Positions 51,193 to 64,000 of a DNA stretch of 64,000 bases are shown piece by piece. The stretch is taken from positions 22,024,464 through 22,088,463 of the forward strand of contig NC_054746.1 in assembly GCF_018143015.1 (NCBI RefSeq), in the 5' to 3' direction. Made by a program: the position numbers and the translations under genes. The notes under the pieces are model-generated. The model did no database searches, was not told where the DNA came from, and worked only from the letters and a program-made list of their open reading frames with translations. The first letter of the stretch is position 1, and the number at the start of each line of letters is the position of its first letter. Source of the stretch: Lytechinus variegatus (taxonomy: Eukaryota > Echinodermata > Echinoidea > Temnopleuroida > Toxopneustidae).

Positions 51193-51198
51193 AATAAA
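51193..51198 (+). promoter_or_regulatory. polyadenylation signal candidate of the repeat-protein gene
   Basis: AATAAA in GATAATAAAGTAG, 182 bases after the proposed stop codon. Confidence 0.45.
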
Positions 51199-53213
51199 GT
51201 AGATATACGTTCTCATATTCACCTATCAATGTTATGACGTTAAACGTCATACAAGGTCATGTGCGAACAGATAATGTTTAATTGGGATAAGGAATTTAAA
51301 CTTTTCGTACAGTAATTAAAAGCAAACAAATTATACAACAAAATACTGCGATATGAATTACCTTTCATCTTTGCGTATGCCTATTGGTACTTAATAATCA
51401 AAGAGAGGTAAAGATATGAGAGAGAGAGAGAGAGAGGGGGAGGGGGAGAGAGTGGAGAGGGGAGGGTGGAGGAGAGAGCTTGAAAGTTTGAAAGAGGGGG
51501 GGGGGATGAAAGAGAATAAAAGGGAAACGAGAAAGAGAGGCGAAGGAGTAAGTAATATGGAACATTATTTATTTAGTGATGGGATTTAAAAAGATAGTAT
51601 GATATCAAAATCGGAACAAGGAGAATAAGTTGAAAGATATCAGTTTGGTGTGTAAAGTAAGGCCTATGTATTCAGGATCCAGAATTAATGAAAAAGTTGG
51701 AGGGGCAGGGGCCAACTTTTTCTTCAAACATTTTCAGACAAGCACCCCCAATTAAATCAAAAGTCACCATACATTTGATTTCTATATAGTCAAACTTTTT
51801 TAGGGATTCCCTGATCCGCCCCTGGCAATGCTGTACTATATGCTTGTTTGTTTTTGTTTTTGTCTTCTAAATGAGATCAGAAACCTATAACTTGTAGCAA
51901 TTTTATTCGGGTTGGAACCCTGTTTCAATTTGTATATGCAGCACTTGGCATGCCTGGCGTAGGCCTTCTGAGGGCCGAGTTTGGAATACCTGACAAACAA
52001 GAATGTGACATTTTCAATAATCTGTCATAAATTTTGCATGTAAGTCATCGAAAAAAAAGTTATGATTTTTAGAAAAAGACTTACAATACATGGTTTTATT
52101 AAAACTATACTACTGCATTTTGTCAACAAATTGTGGTCTCCACCCCCCTCTTCCCCAATAGTTCGCCACCGTGTTGGGATACGCAGAGGCAGCAGTGACG
52201 TAACGAGACAAAACATTGAGAGACAGGATATGGTATACCGATGATTTTTCTAAATAGTTGCGAGCGAAGCGAGTGAGGAAAAAATACCCCTTTTTAAAAT
52301 AAAGATCCTACTTTGTGACGGATTCGAACATAGAATTCAGAAAATAGTTTCCTATTTTACTCTTTTCGCTCTTCCTTCTTAATTTTTCTGTGTTGTCGAA
52401 CATAATAGGCACCTTCCGAAAGTCACGACTATACAAGAACTTATAATCTGACTCAAGTACCTTGCGTGGTATAACGCGCCATTCGACATGTAAATTAAAG
52501 GTTTTCTCAGACCGACCTATGAATCAAGGTATGGATGGTAAAGACTAATACTTAACAGTAATTCACAAAGCCGTTCACCTTCTTTTGTTGTCTTTCAACA
52601 TGTGAATACAGCTTTGAACAATTCTGAACCTAGCCAAGTACATCGATGTCAAAATAAAACTGTTGTACGGGGACTCACAATGGATAAGTAATCTTTAGTC
52701 CGAGACCACATCCTTTAATACAGCATAGACCGTCCTCATATTTATGTTTACTTTGTTTTAATTCTTTCATGTTACTTATGGTTTGGTTTGCCATTCAAAA
52801 GTGCCATGAGGCTATTTTTTATATAAAAAAGGAGGAGTAAAGACAGTAAAGAGCAGTCACTCACGCCTTCCGATATGACATGGATTATCTCACGCTGATA
52901 GTAACGTGCTGGAGTGTGCGCATGTAAGACCTTTGCCCTCGTTAGCTAGACACGTGTTCCACAGTAGTAAATATACATTGACCTAGATTATACTCGTGGA
53001 GTATACCCGTCGTGTTCACCCAGGTTGTACCAAGGAGCTGTACCATGGGTCATTTTTCTTGTGCATATGTATCTTTGCCAAAATTGAATATACTGTAAAC
53101 ATTGTTGCTGGAATTTTGCTTCGACGATAGCTCGACAAGCTCGAATATTTACGTTGTTTTTTTCGTCTGCAACAGTGATTAGCAATTCGATAGGCAATAC
53201 GCGTTTGACGGGT
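51199..53213. other. spacer with GA microsatellite and a hAT-like remnant
   Basis: GA/GGGA-rich microsatellite at about 51418-51500. At 51673-51824 a piece starts CAGGATCCAGAATTAATG and ends TGATCCGCCCCTG, a decayed member of the GGATCCGCC-terminated family. GCGAGCGAAGCGAG at 52260-52275 is another repeat motif. No gene seen until the ASRGL1-like exon. Confidence 0.5.
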
Positions 53214-53496
53214 ATGAACAATATCTGCTACAGCTCTTGTCTGACTCTCTCTACACATCCAAGGATTGTCTGTCAAGCAATGCATACGAACAATATGGAG
53301 AGGAATTGTTTTGTTCCAGCTATCGCAGTACATGGAGGAGCGTGGGCCATACCTCAAGCCGATACGGAGGCTAGTTGTCAAGGTGTCCAGCGGGCTGTCA
53401 GGGCAGGCTATAAGGTCCTAGAGGATGGAGGGACTGCAGTAGATGCAGTTGAACAAGCTGTCAGGGTTTTAGAAGATGACCCTGTCTTCGATGCTG
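53214..53496 (+). CDS. ASRGL1: ASRGL1-like exon 1
   Basis: Three in-frame ATGs (53214, 53280, 53295) precede [16 protein letters not shown]. The longest form adds an N-terminal stretch low in acidic residues ([20 protein letters not shown]) that could be a leader or simply untranslated. Ends GCTG|GTGAGT. Confidence 0.8.
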
Positions 53497-56400
53497 GTGA
53501 GTCCTCTTTGAATGCAAGATTTGAGTGATATGAGCTATAAAATCAGGACGTTTGAATATTTCCATTTCATAAAACAATATCTGAGTAAATTAATTCAGAG
53601 CTTTTGGCTTTTAAACTTTGTATTTTCTCGCTCTCTCGCTGCGCTCGCTCGTGAAATTTGTATTTAGGACTAATATGATTTTTATGGGGGGGGGCAGCAT
53701 TAACAGCAGTCATTTCAGCAATACTATACATTATTGCAATATGTATTTGTGCAATAAACATGTTACATAAGATACATTATGGAATCCATTGTGAATTTGT
53801 CTTGTTTTGTCTTTCCGTTAATCCCAATTGCAGTACACCGGGTGAACATATACTCACAGGACCAACCATTGCATCCTTTCCGAAGGACAGAGTGTTCCCA
53901 AATACATGTTGAGGGGTTTAAAATGGGTATAGGGCAAATATTTTACTTCTTTATACAAAAATCTATTTTTGTAGTAGGTTTTGACATTATATTTAGAAAA
54001 TGATATCATATTCTGCCCTAGTTTGTTTCTTTTCTATCATTTTCTTGTTTTTTTTTCTTGGTCGTAAAACTTTTTTGACCATATCCCCATAACCATTTCT
54101 ATACGCCACTGCTTATGATTAATTTCAATAATGAAGTTACAGTTCTACAAAAGAAATCTGTCGCTAAGTTCCATCTTAAACATGGCACTGTTTTCGGAAT
54201 GCAGTCGAATATTGTCCGGTGCATTGGGGAATCGGACGTGTATTGAGCCAACAAAAATGAGGGGAGTAGACACGACATATGGGGCGAAATCCCTGAACTG
54301 CTGTGAGAGAGCGAAGCTAGCGAGCACTAAGTTTTGACCTTTTTTAATTAAAAAAATCTAATTTTTTGATAGATTCTGACATGAAATTTAGAAAAGGATA
54401 CAATATTTCACCCTTTTACGTTTCCTCTCTCTCGCTATTCTGAGTCGTGAAAATTTTGTGTAGTTTACGCTCCCCTATTGTCCGACAATAGCCTATATTT
54501 AATATTATTATTGTAACAATGCTGATTTTTACAATGAAATCAAATTTTACCACACTCACGGGGAGGGGATGTTAGATGAATATTATTCTTTTCGGTCATC
54601 CTATATTGGGCAATGCTGGATGCGCTTTCCCATGATCAGGATGATCATTTGGTTTTGTTTTTTTTATCATTATTTTTCAGGAACTGGGTCTGTTCTTAAT
54701 TACGACGGTGATGTTGAAATGGATGCCATCATCATGGAAGGGAAGGAGCTGAAATGTGGAGCCGTTGCTTGCGTTAATAACATCAAGAATCCTATCTCAT
54801 TGGCTCGAAAGGTTATGGAACAGGTAGACAATGCAACAATTATTTTACAGTCACAAAACAAGTATCAAGAACTAAATTCTAGAAATATAATAACGATGAT
54901 GATGATGTTGTTGTTGTTGCTGGTAGTGGTGGTGGTGATGATGATGATGAAAGTGGTGATGACTATGCTGGGGATAATGATAATTGTTGATGAAAAATAA
55001 GATAAATGCATTCATATCATTTTGCATATAACTGCTGCTGCTGATGTTTAATGGTGATTTGCTCCTTATTGACCCAAATTTGTTCACAGAGAAAACCTTG
55101 TGGTATGTTGTGCCCCGTCTTTTTCCCTCTTTAGAAGTGAAGATGAAAACATGTCATTTTCAGCTTAATTGTTATTATCTTCAATCATCATTTCCTGATT
55201 TTTACAATGGAAGCATTCTTTTCTTTATCAAGACAGACCACACACTTCTCGTTGGACATGGAGCTAATAAATTTGCCAATGAGATGGGGATCGAGAAAGT
55301 ACCTACCTCTGATCTGGTGACAGAAGATGCCAGGAAAACATGGGAGGAGTATCGGAAGTTCAAGAAGACTGTCGATGTTTTCTTCTCTAGTAGGTATGGA
55401 GACAAAACCAGGTTCAATCACATTACATTTCAACTAAAATGAAGTCATTATTATAGATGCATAAACATACTCATTCAACTCTATCTCATTGCGTATTCAT
55501 TAAACGAGAGAAACGAGAGAGCAAAAAAGTGGGTGTTTTAAGGGGAGATCTTGGGCCCTCACTGACAAGGTAATAACCAGCCAAACTTGATGTCACATAT
55601 CACCACGTATTTAGTAACGAAAATTATGAGTGGTAATTTGGTATGGTTGTATCTAACAGTTCGAGTTTTCGAGCCCAAGCCACATCTTGCCTCTCTTCAG
55701 GATGTGAGATTTGAGACTTAATGTGTTTCTTGATGCACGCCTAAAATGAAATGCAAAAATGCTTATCAAACATTCTATAAGCGATCGTATAAGTCAAATC
55801 CTTTGAAGTAAGAAACTGATTTATTCTTTCTTTCTTGAATAATCCATATTAAACAGGACAGACGCTGGTCATGATACTGTCGGGTGTGTTGCCGTTGATA
55901 GGTTGGGCAATGTCGCGTGTGCTACCTCAACTGGGGGAATCTCGGCGAAGAAGGTCGGGAGAGTTGGTGATAGCCCTATCATAGGTTAGACTCTTTATAT
56001 TTTCTTTCGGAAAATACTAAAATGGTATAGAACTTCTCTTAACTACAACGTCATCAATTTGATGGTCATATACATTCGAGAATTACTACTAGATTACTTT
56101 CAGTTGGTGATCATAATTATGATCGAGCACAAACATTGGTCTTGAAATGAATATGTACAAAATACTTTTGGGGCTGTGTTTGCAGCCGTTTTTGCCATGA
56201 TATTGAAATATTTCGGCAGATAGATCCGATTCAATTATGGTAGAATTTGCATATCCAATAATCTCCCATTTTTACCAATGTTTGCTATACGAAATTGGTC
56301 ATTGGATGAAAAGTGTAGGCCCTATAAAAACAAAACCTTTTTTCTTAAATTGTAACGGAGTAAGCCTATTATTGGAAAACATCGGCAAAAATCCAACAGT

Positions 56401-57522
56401 TCAAGCATGGACCTATTAGGTCCATGGCTCAAGTCACTTCTTATTTTCTAGAAATGCTCATGACATCTAGCTCTTACATCAGGGATATAAACCACCAGTA
56501 TTAGGGATATTTATTAATCTAATTTCGTCGAAAACAGTTATTGTACACGTTCATCATCTCATGTACAATCCTCTTAAAGTCTTTTTGTTATTATTGTTTG
56601 TACATATAGGTAGTGGCGCCTATTGTGATAATGCATACGGAGCAGTATCAACCACAGGGCATGGAGAAAATATCATGAAAGTCACTCTTGCCAGAACTAT
56701 CATCAGTTATATGGAACATTTAGGTACTATGATTTCAATTTTGTGTGGATTTTTGAGAACGTGAAGGTGTGAGGGAGATGTGTGTTTGTGGCATGACTTA
56801 TAGATCTTGTCATGTGTCTGTTCATTAAGAAGATAGATATAGATAATAATTGTTGTTTGTTTGTACTGTGGAGGTATGATGATTGTGTCCCTATTCCAGC
56901 TTGTTTATGATATGAATATGAGATTGAAATGCACTCTTTATACCTGAGTGAGTATTCTCGTATGTTATCGATTGATTAATACTTACTTGACCTATTGATA
57001 ATTTATCAATCGATTGGTTGATTCATTGATTCAAAATTTATTTCGTACCAAACAAACTTCAATAACAAAATTACAAAGTATAAGGCAAAATACAAAATAA
57101 AGAAAAATAATAAAGTGGAAATTTACTGGAAAACATAACTTGTCTTGTTTTTGTGGGTTGAGGTCACTTGAGGTCATCATTGATAAAACCATACATGCCC
57201 AAGAAATCTACTTGTATTTTGTTTTAAGCCCGTTTCCTTATATCTTCATATTCATTTCATCGATTGCCCAATCTTAAACTATAACATTAAAGGTAAATTA
57301 ACTTCATTTTTTCCAGGTTTATCTGCTAAAGAGGCAGCCGATAAGGCCATTGCATTCATGTCAAAGAGAGTTGGTGGTGTAGGAGGTGCAATAGTGGTCA
57401 GTTCATCCGGTCAGTTGGCCAAGAGCTTTAACTCAGAACGTATGGCATGGGCCTTCGCTTCTAACAACTCCGTTCGATATGGTATTGACCCAGGTGACGA
57501 CATCGATGGGGGAGCAGTTTAA
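53214..57522 (+). CDS. ASRGL1: isoaspartyl peptidase/L-asparaginase, six exons
   Basis: N-terminal nucleophile hydrolase that splits L-asparagine and isoaspartyl dipeptides after cutting itself into alpha and beta chains. Exons 53214-53496, 54681-54823, 55233-55393, 55857-55984, 56610-56723 and 57317-57522 join in phase with GT..AG introns to 344 residues; starts at 53280 or 53295 give 322 or 317, nearer the 308 of the human enzyme as remembered. Landmarks: [10 protein letters not shown] near the start, [37 protein letters not shown], the cleavage/nucleophile site [10 protein letters not shown] (Thr203 from the first ATG, Thr181 from the second), [14 protein letters not shown] and STTGHGE for substrate binding, and [13 protein letters not shown]. 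The residue before the nucleophile is Asp rather than the Gly of the human protein. All key residues are present, so it should be active. Confidence 0.92.
53560..54560. repeat. decayed repeat with CTCGCTGCGCTCGCTCG motifs in ASRGL1 intron 1
   Basis: TCTCGCTGCGCTCGCTCGTG near 53635 and the opposite-strand GAGAGAGCGAAGCTAGCGAG near 54303 resemble the motif of the long elements upstream. A third CTCTCTCGCTATTCTGAGTC lies near 54428. Boundaries are uncertain. Confidence 0.4.
54681..54823 (+). CDS. ASRGL1: ASRGL1-like exon 2
   Basis: Acceptor TATTTTTCAG. Encodes [20 protein letters not shown] and [12 protein letters not shown]. Ends CAG|GTAGAC, phase 0. A (GAT)n/(GTG)n run follows in the intron at about 54895-54960. 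Confidence 0.93.
55233..55393 (+). CDS. ASRGL1: ASRGL1-like exon 3
   Basis: Phase requires an AAG acceptor (TTTATCAAG|ACA), somewhat unusual but giving [19 protein letters not shown], a standard family segment, right after VMEQ. The C-terminal part ([16 protein letters not shown]) is the variable end of the alpha chain. Ends AGTAG|GTATGG. Confidence 0.88.
55857..55984 (+). CDS. ASRGL1: ASRGL1-like exon 4: autocleavage site and nucleophile
   Basis: Acceptor TTAAACAG. Encodes [20 protein letters not shown] and GRVGDSPII. The Thr of DTVG becomes the first residue of the beta chain and the catalytic nucleophile. Ends ATAG|GTTAGA. Confidence 0.94.
56610..56723 (+). CDS. ASRGL1: ASRGL1-like exon 5
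   Basis: Acceptor ACATATAG. Encodes [20 protein letters not shown] and [17 protein letters not shown] contributes to the substrate pocket. Ends TTAG|GTACTA. Confidence 0.93.
57317..57522 (+). CDS. ASRGL1: ASRGL1-like exon 6 and stop
   Basis: Acceptor TTTTTTCCAG. Encodes [20 protein letters not shown] and [16 protein letters not shown] at 57520-57522. No canonical AATAAA follows closely. Confidence 0.93.
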
Positions 57523-58225
57523 CCAACTATTTTAGATAGGCCTTACATCCAAAATAAGAAAAAAAAACCCCGTATATTTTCATTATATATTTTTTAATGA
57601 TTAATCTCAAGGTATGTGGACGTTTAAATATTGTGCTGTATCTCATTTGAAATATTTATTTTGATTTCTCGGCTGGTATTTTCAAATGCCACTGCAGGGT
57701 TGTTGTTATTTGTCGTTTTGTTTTAAGCAATCAACACTACTTTTTTTCAAGATTTTCAATATAAAAGCCATTTTGGCTGGAGTGCTACCCTGGAAGTATA
57801 CAGTTTTCAAGCAAAAATGAAGCATTTTCATTACAGGAAGGTAAATCTGACAATAATCCATCTGCCCATATAGAACACCCTCTGTCTGTTTTTATGACAT
57901 TTTCATATAAATAATAGATGAAAACCCAAAGCAACACAAATGTGTGTTCGTTGGTATAGTAGAGACTTTTCGCTCCATGACGCACCACGGATTCAAGAAT
58001 ATAGAAATATGTTGTCAAATGCCCTTCATGACAATGCACAACCAAGAAGTCTTTGTCGACAATTGGTGTATCAAAACAGCAGTTTCGTCCCGGACTCTGG
58101 ACAAACGACATATTTGCATCTTCTCGTTAGACTTTCCTACTGTTTTTGTCATTTGACGGGCATTCTTTTTTCTGCATTTCTGTGTTCTTAAATCTGTCGT
58201 TCGTTGCGATGCGAAAACTCACTGC
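57523..58225. other. ASRGL1 3' flank
   Basis: 3' untranslated sequence is expected here. A segment at about 57985-58150 (CAAGAAGTCTTTG..GGACAAACG..) returns in diverged form at about 58830-58950, on both sides of the fold-back element between them. Confidence 0.4.
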
Positions 58226-58486
58226 ACTGTTAAAAAACCCGTGATTTTACAGAGAAATAAAAGAAGATTTTGCAGAAAGCAATTACAGAATCATTCTGTA
58301 AATTCATAAAACATGATTTTTTTCTGCAATTTAACAGAACAGGTCTGTTCAAAAAGGAAATTTGTAAGATGCCATACACCAAATACCAATTTCCTGTAAG
58401 ATTACGCAATCTGGTAAGATTACAGGTGTTCTCGAGACTCTGCTGCAGGAACTTCTTTTATTTTAAGGATAAATTTTCTAACAGTG
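58226..58486. mobile_element. about 260-bp fold-back MITE
   Basis: CACTGTTAAAAAACC at the left is the inverse of TTTTCTAACAGTG at the right. The arms carry further matches (AATAAAAGAAG / CTTCTTTTATT). Confidence 0.7.
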
Positions 58487-59680
58487 TGGTATAGCATCTT
58501 CTGTGACGCGGCTACTATTTTGCGAAAATATTGTTATGCGGTTGCGCCAAACAGCTATACTCCTTGTCATGTCTTGAGTATATTTTTGGCCGATCCTCGC
58601 AGAAGTTGCGTTGCAAATCTAAAGCTGTCTATAATTCGTGGTTAGTTTGGTTGCATTCTTGCATTTATTTTCATTATTCTCTCAGGGAATGTTTGCAAAC
58701 TTTCTAAAGAAAACGTAACCTGTCTTCTTCTTGCTTTACGTTACGATGGTGCTTGTTAATAGGGAGATTTCGCTTAGCAACGTACGGAGAAATCAAGAGC
58801 ACAGTAAATGTATTGTCAAAATTCACGTCATGACAAAAAACAAAGAAGTCTTTGCCGAAAAATGGTGAAACGAAGCAGCAGTCATTGGTCGTTGATTGTG
58901 GATAAACGTTACATTAGGAATTTTTCATCTGCTTTATAAGACGAAACAGCTGTACCTCTCGACCAATAGAAGTCATCTATACTTCATGATATGGATATTC
59001 CGATATCAACAAGTTTTATGAATAAAATTGATCAGAAGAAAGTTAGTATGTCTACGTATTAAAGATATGCATATGAAACAAAGGTCTTGTTGAAGAAGGT
59101 ACTAAGCTTATTTTTCATGTAGATAACATTATAAAAGTGTACGAATCAATAAACGATACTTGATCATAATCTGTGCCAACTTGGCCCTGAATATTTTTTA
59201 AAGCTTTTTATCCTTTATTCAGATAATATCACATTTTTCATACATTTAAGGGTAATAAAGAAAATATATAAAATAAAGTAAAGTACATAATAGCATTATA
59301 ACAAATGAAATATTATACATTATGATAAACATTTTTAAAACAAAGATTGTCACAACCCATAATACAAACAGAGAAAACAGTTATTTTCACTTGTTTATAT
59401 ACTGTATAATAATTGTATTGTATGATGAAAAAAATCCAAGCACAATGACTTTTTAAATTCTTAGCAAACAATAAAATTGATATATATAAGACTTTGTTTG
59501 ATAAAGTTGTGAATAGACTATCCTATAATGAAAAAAAGGTCATGATATGTTTATATCTCCATATTTTGTAAAACGGTTCCAAGAAAGCAGTCAAGGCGCC
59601 CCGTCCCAGCAGTGGCAAGAAAACAATACAAAACGAATAAGTCTCAATGTTTATACTTAAAAAGTGTACACCAATCTGAA
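58487..59680. other. intergenic, AT-rich
   Basis: No gene recognised. Confidence 0.4.
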
Positions 59681-59685
59681 TAAAG

Positions 59686-61872
<2,187 letters not shown>

Positions 61873-62470
61873 TAAAGGTCAAGTCCATCCCAGAAAAACG
61901 TTTAGTTGAATGAATAGAGAATAATCAAACTAGCATAACTCTGAAAATGTCATCTCAAATCGGATGTAAAATAAGAGAGTTATGACATTTTAAAGTTTTG
62001 CTTATTTTTCACAAAACAGTGTTATGCATAATTCAGTGACATGCAAATGAGACAGTCGTTGATGTCCTTCACTCACTATTTTGTTTTTATTGTGTGAATT
62101 ATATATCATTTTTACATATTTGACAATAAAGACCAATTTGAATGAACCATTTAGTATTGAACTATGCTAATTCCACAAGAGCTAAGAGGAATTAATCGTT
62201 GTTTCACTTGACAGTGTGGAGAAAATTATAATATTTCACAGTTTTTCATAATAAAATACAAAAGAAATAGTGAGTGGATGACGTCATCAGTCTCCTCATT
62301 TGCATACCGACCAGGATGTGCATATAACTGTTTTGTGAAATTAAGCAAAATTTAAAATGTCTTAACTTTCTTACTCTACAACCGATTTCGATGAAATTGT
62401 CAGTGTTATTCTTTTTGGATTTTCTCTTTTTATTCGAATCAACTTCTTGTTGGGGTGGACTTGTCCTTTA
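61873..62470. mobile_element. fold-back MITE (AAAGGTCAAGTCC family), copy 2
   Basis: TAAAGGTCAAGTCCATCC at the left, GGTGGACTTGTCCTTTA at the right, long inverted arms. Perfect octamers ATGCAAAT (62041-62048) and ATTTGCAT (62298-62305) and a perfect TGACGTCA (62279-62286) are present. Confidence 0.9.
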
Positions 62471-64000
62471 ACCAAAAAATATTGGGCTATTTTGCCGCGT
62501 AAGAAGACGGAGGAGAAGGGGAGGAGAAGAAGGATTGACCTCGTCCATTTATTAAAAACCGTGGGGCTCTCTTATCCTATACATAAATTAAGGATGTGCT
62601 ATCAGCTTTATGATATGTTATCTATTTATAACATGATAAAAACCTATGAGAAACATGGAAAAAGCAATGGTGTGCATTCAGAGTCTGGAATGGACAACAA
62701 TTCTTATTTGTGACACATCACGGCAAGAAAATTATTTAACCTCAACATTTCAAAACTGATCTTTAAGAAAAGGGTTTTAAAAATATGAGCAAGATGTAAA
62801 AGAAGAGATGAATAAAGTCTCGACTGAAGAAGAAGAAATCGTTGCAAGTTTGTGCTGAAAATTGACAAGGATGAGGGGGGGGGGGCTGATAAGTCCCCAG
62901 CCATTAATAGTTCACGGCGTCACGTGATCACAGAATTCACATGGTGTTGCGTTATCATGCAAATGCAAAGTCGTCATGAATATGTAGTTGGTGGGATGGT
63001 TAAGTCTTGTCAAGGAGATGTTAGAGGTGATATCTCCTTGGTCTTGTCCCCCTCGCTTTCTTTTTTTCTAATTTCATTTCATGAAATCCAATTGTTAAAA
63101 CTTTTCATACATGACTGTGTGTAAAATGTGCTTTGCTTGTATCAAAAGAAGTTTCAGCAATGACTATCTTACACATTAAATCAGGTGTCAATTCTATTTT
63201 TACATTCTTCATGTTCTTGGAGGACTAAATTTGAGCAAACATAATTCCATAAGATAAAATACAAAAGGGTAATTAGTGTGGATGTGGCATCATCATCTCG
63301 CGCAAGGTATATTCATGAGGACATGCATATAACGTTTTTTTACCAAAATGATGCAACATTTGAATAGTCACAATTCTATTATCTTCGCTCAATTTTGATA
63401 AAAAATTGAATTGTTTTATTTTTCTGAATTTATCCTATCGATTCAAATCAACAATTTTATGGGGTGGACTTGACCTTGGTATGAGCACAATTGCTAATGA
63501 TTAGTTGAGGATGACCTATCAAGATAGGACTGGTGTTCATGGAGCAAAATGATCCAACCATCTTCATTGGCCTGTCTAGTTAGGTGAATAAAATTGCCCC
63601 TGTTTTAAATGATTGGGCACGAATGATTATATTCATTATACAGATCATTAGCCCTTTTATATATACAAAGCGAAAGGGGAAGTCGGGTTTTGCGCCTTCT
63701 TGATTTGTTTAAAGATGTGAGCACATAATCATGATTAATTTCTTTGAAAATAAAACCCCGTTTTAAATCTACCACAGTAGGCCGGGTATGTAAGAGCTTT
63801 AAACAGAAATATCGATGATTTCTTCTTGATCATAAAAATTCATCCATTAATCAATTTATCCCTACCCATTTCAACTGCGGTGATGATATTCATTTGTTAT
63901 ACAACGGCAGCAATGGAAACCAAATTGGCTATCAACCTGTCGTATCGAAAGGAAATTAATTTCTCCATTATTATTATCGCGTTATTATTTGAGATGTCAA
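62471..64000. other. intergenic tail of the window
   Basis: Apart from the partial MITE at 63235 no gene is supported. Confidence 0.4.
63235..63478. mobile_element. AAAGGTCAAGTCC family, right half only (copy 3)
   Basis: GACATGCATATAAC, TCAATTTTGATAAAAAATTG and the end GGGGTGGACTTGACCTT match the right arm of the copies at 35857 and 61873. The left arm is missing or too decayed to see. Confidence 0.7.

Overview
The window looks like animal nuclear DNA, most likely from an echinoderm and probably a sea urchin. The evidence is AT-rich sequence, large introns with GT..AG borders, host genes of clear animal type, tRNA-derived SINEs ending in (ATT)n, and many fold-back and hAT-like elements. The species cannot be fixed from sequence alone. 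No rRNA gene, CRISPR array, operon, retrovirus-like element or capsid-bearing element was seen.

Host genes, left to right. (1) 16386-30864 (+): a complete 11-exon polypeptide N-acetylgalactosaminyltransferase, closest by motif to GALNT7. It is a type II Golgi enzyme with a GT27 catalytic domain and a ricin-type lectin domain; the spliced product is 609 residues. (2) 36838-38996 (-): a two-exon gene for an unrecognised 197-residue protein with one strong membrane segment. (3) 46889-51011 (+): a TATA-driven gene for a secreted protein made almost wholly of 28 units of a 14-residue acidic, proline-rich repeat, with a short C-terminal exon proposed near 50980. (4) 53214-57522 (+): a six-exon Ntn-hydrolase, an isoaspartyl peptidase/L-asparaginase of the ASRGL1 type. 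The genes are not functionally linked as far as can be seen.

The rest is repeat-rich. At 5147-7910 a terminal motif of a hAT-like element is followed by about 870 bases of nearly pure purine strand, a 1.7 kb minisatellite built on TTCGAA and GGCGCC palindromes, and a 21-bp minisatellite. At 9602-13821 and again, inverted and shorter, at 17596-19306 lie two copies of one long non-autonomous element. They share purine-rich heads, internal arrays of GCTCGCGCTTCGCGCTCGC-type motifs, and tails containing a GAGCGGCC..GGGGAAAATATGG sequence. In the first copy the internal array is a higher-order satellite (three roughly 117-bp monomers per period), invaded by a mariner-like fold-back and by a 5'-truncated LINE.

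Other elements include three or more families of fold-back MITEs. Several of about 590 bp carry octamer and CRE-like motifs near their centres. There is also a 1.3 kb hAT-like element with a perfect 8-bp target duplication inside a GALNT7 intron, an inverted minisatellite, and two long (TA)n tracts. The strongest candidates for something undescribed are the 28-unit secreted repeat protein and the long element family with its trimeric satellite core.
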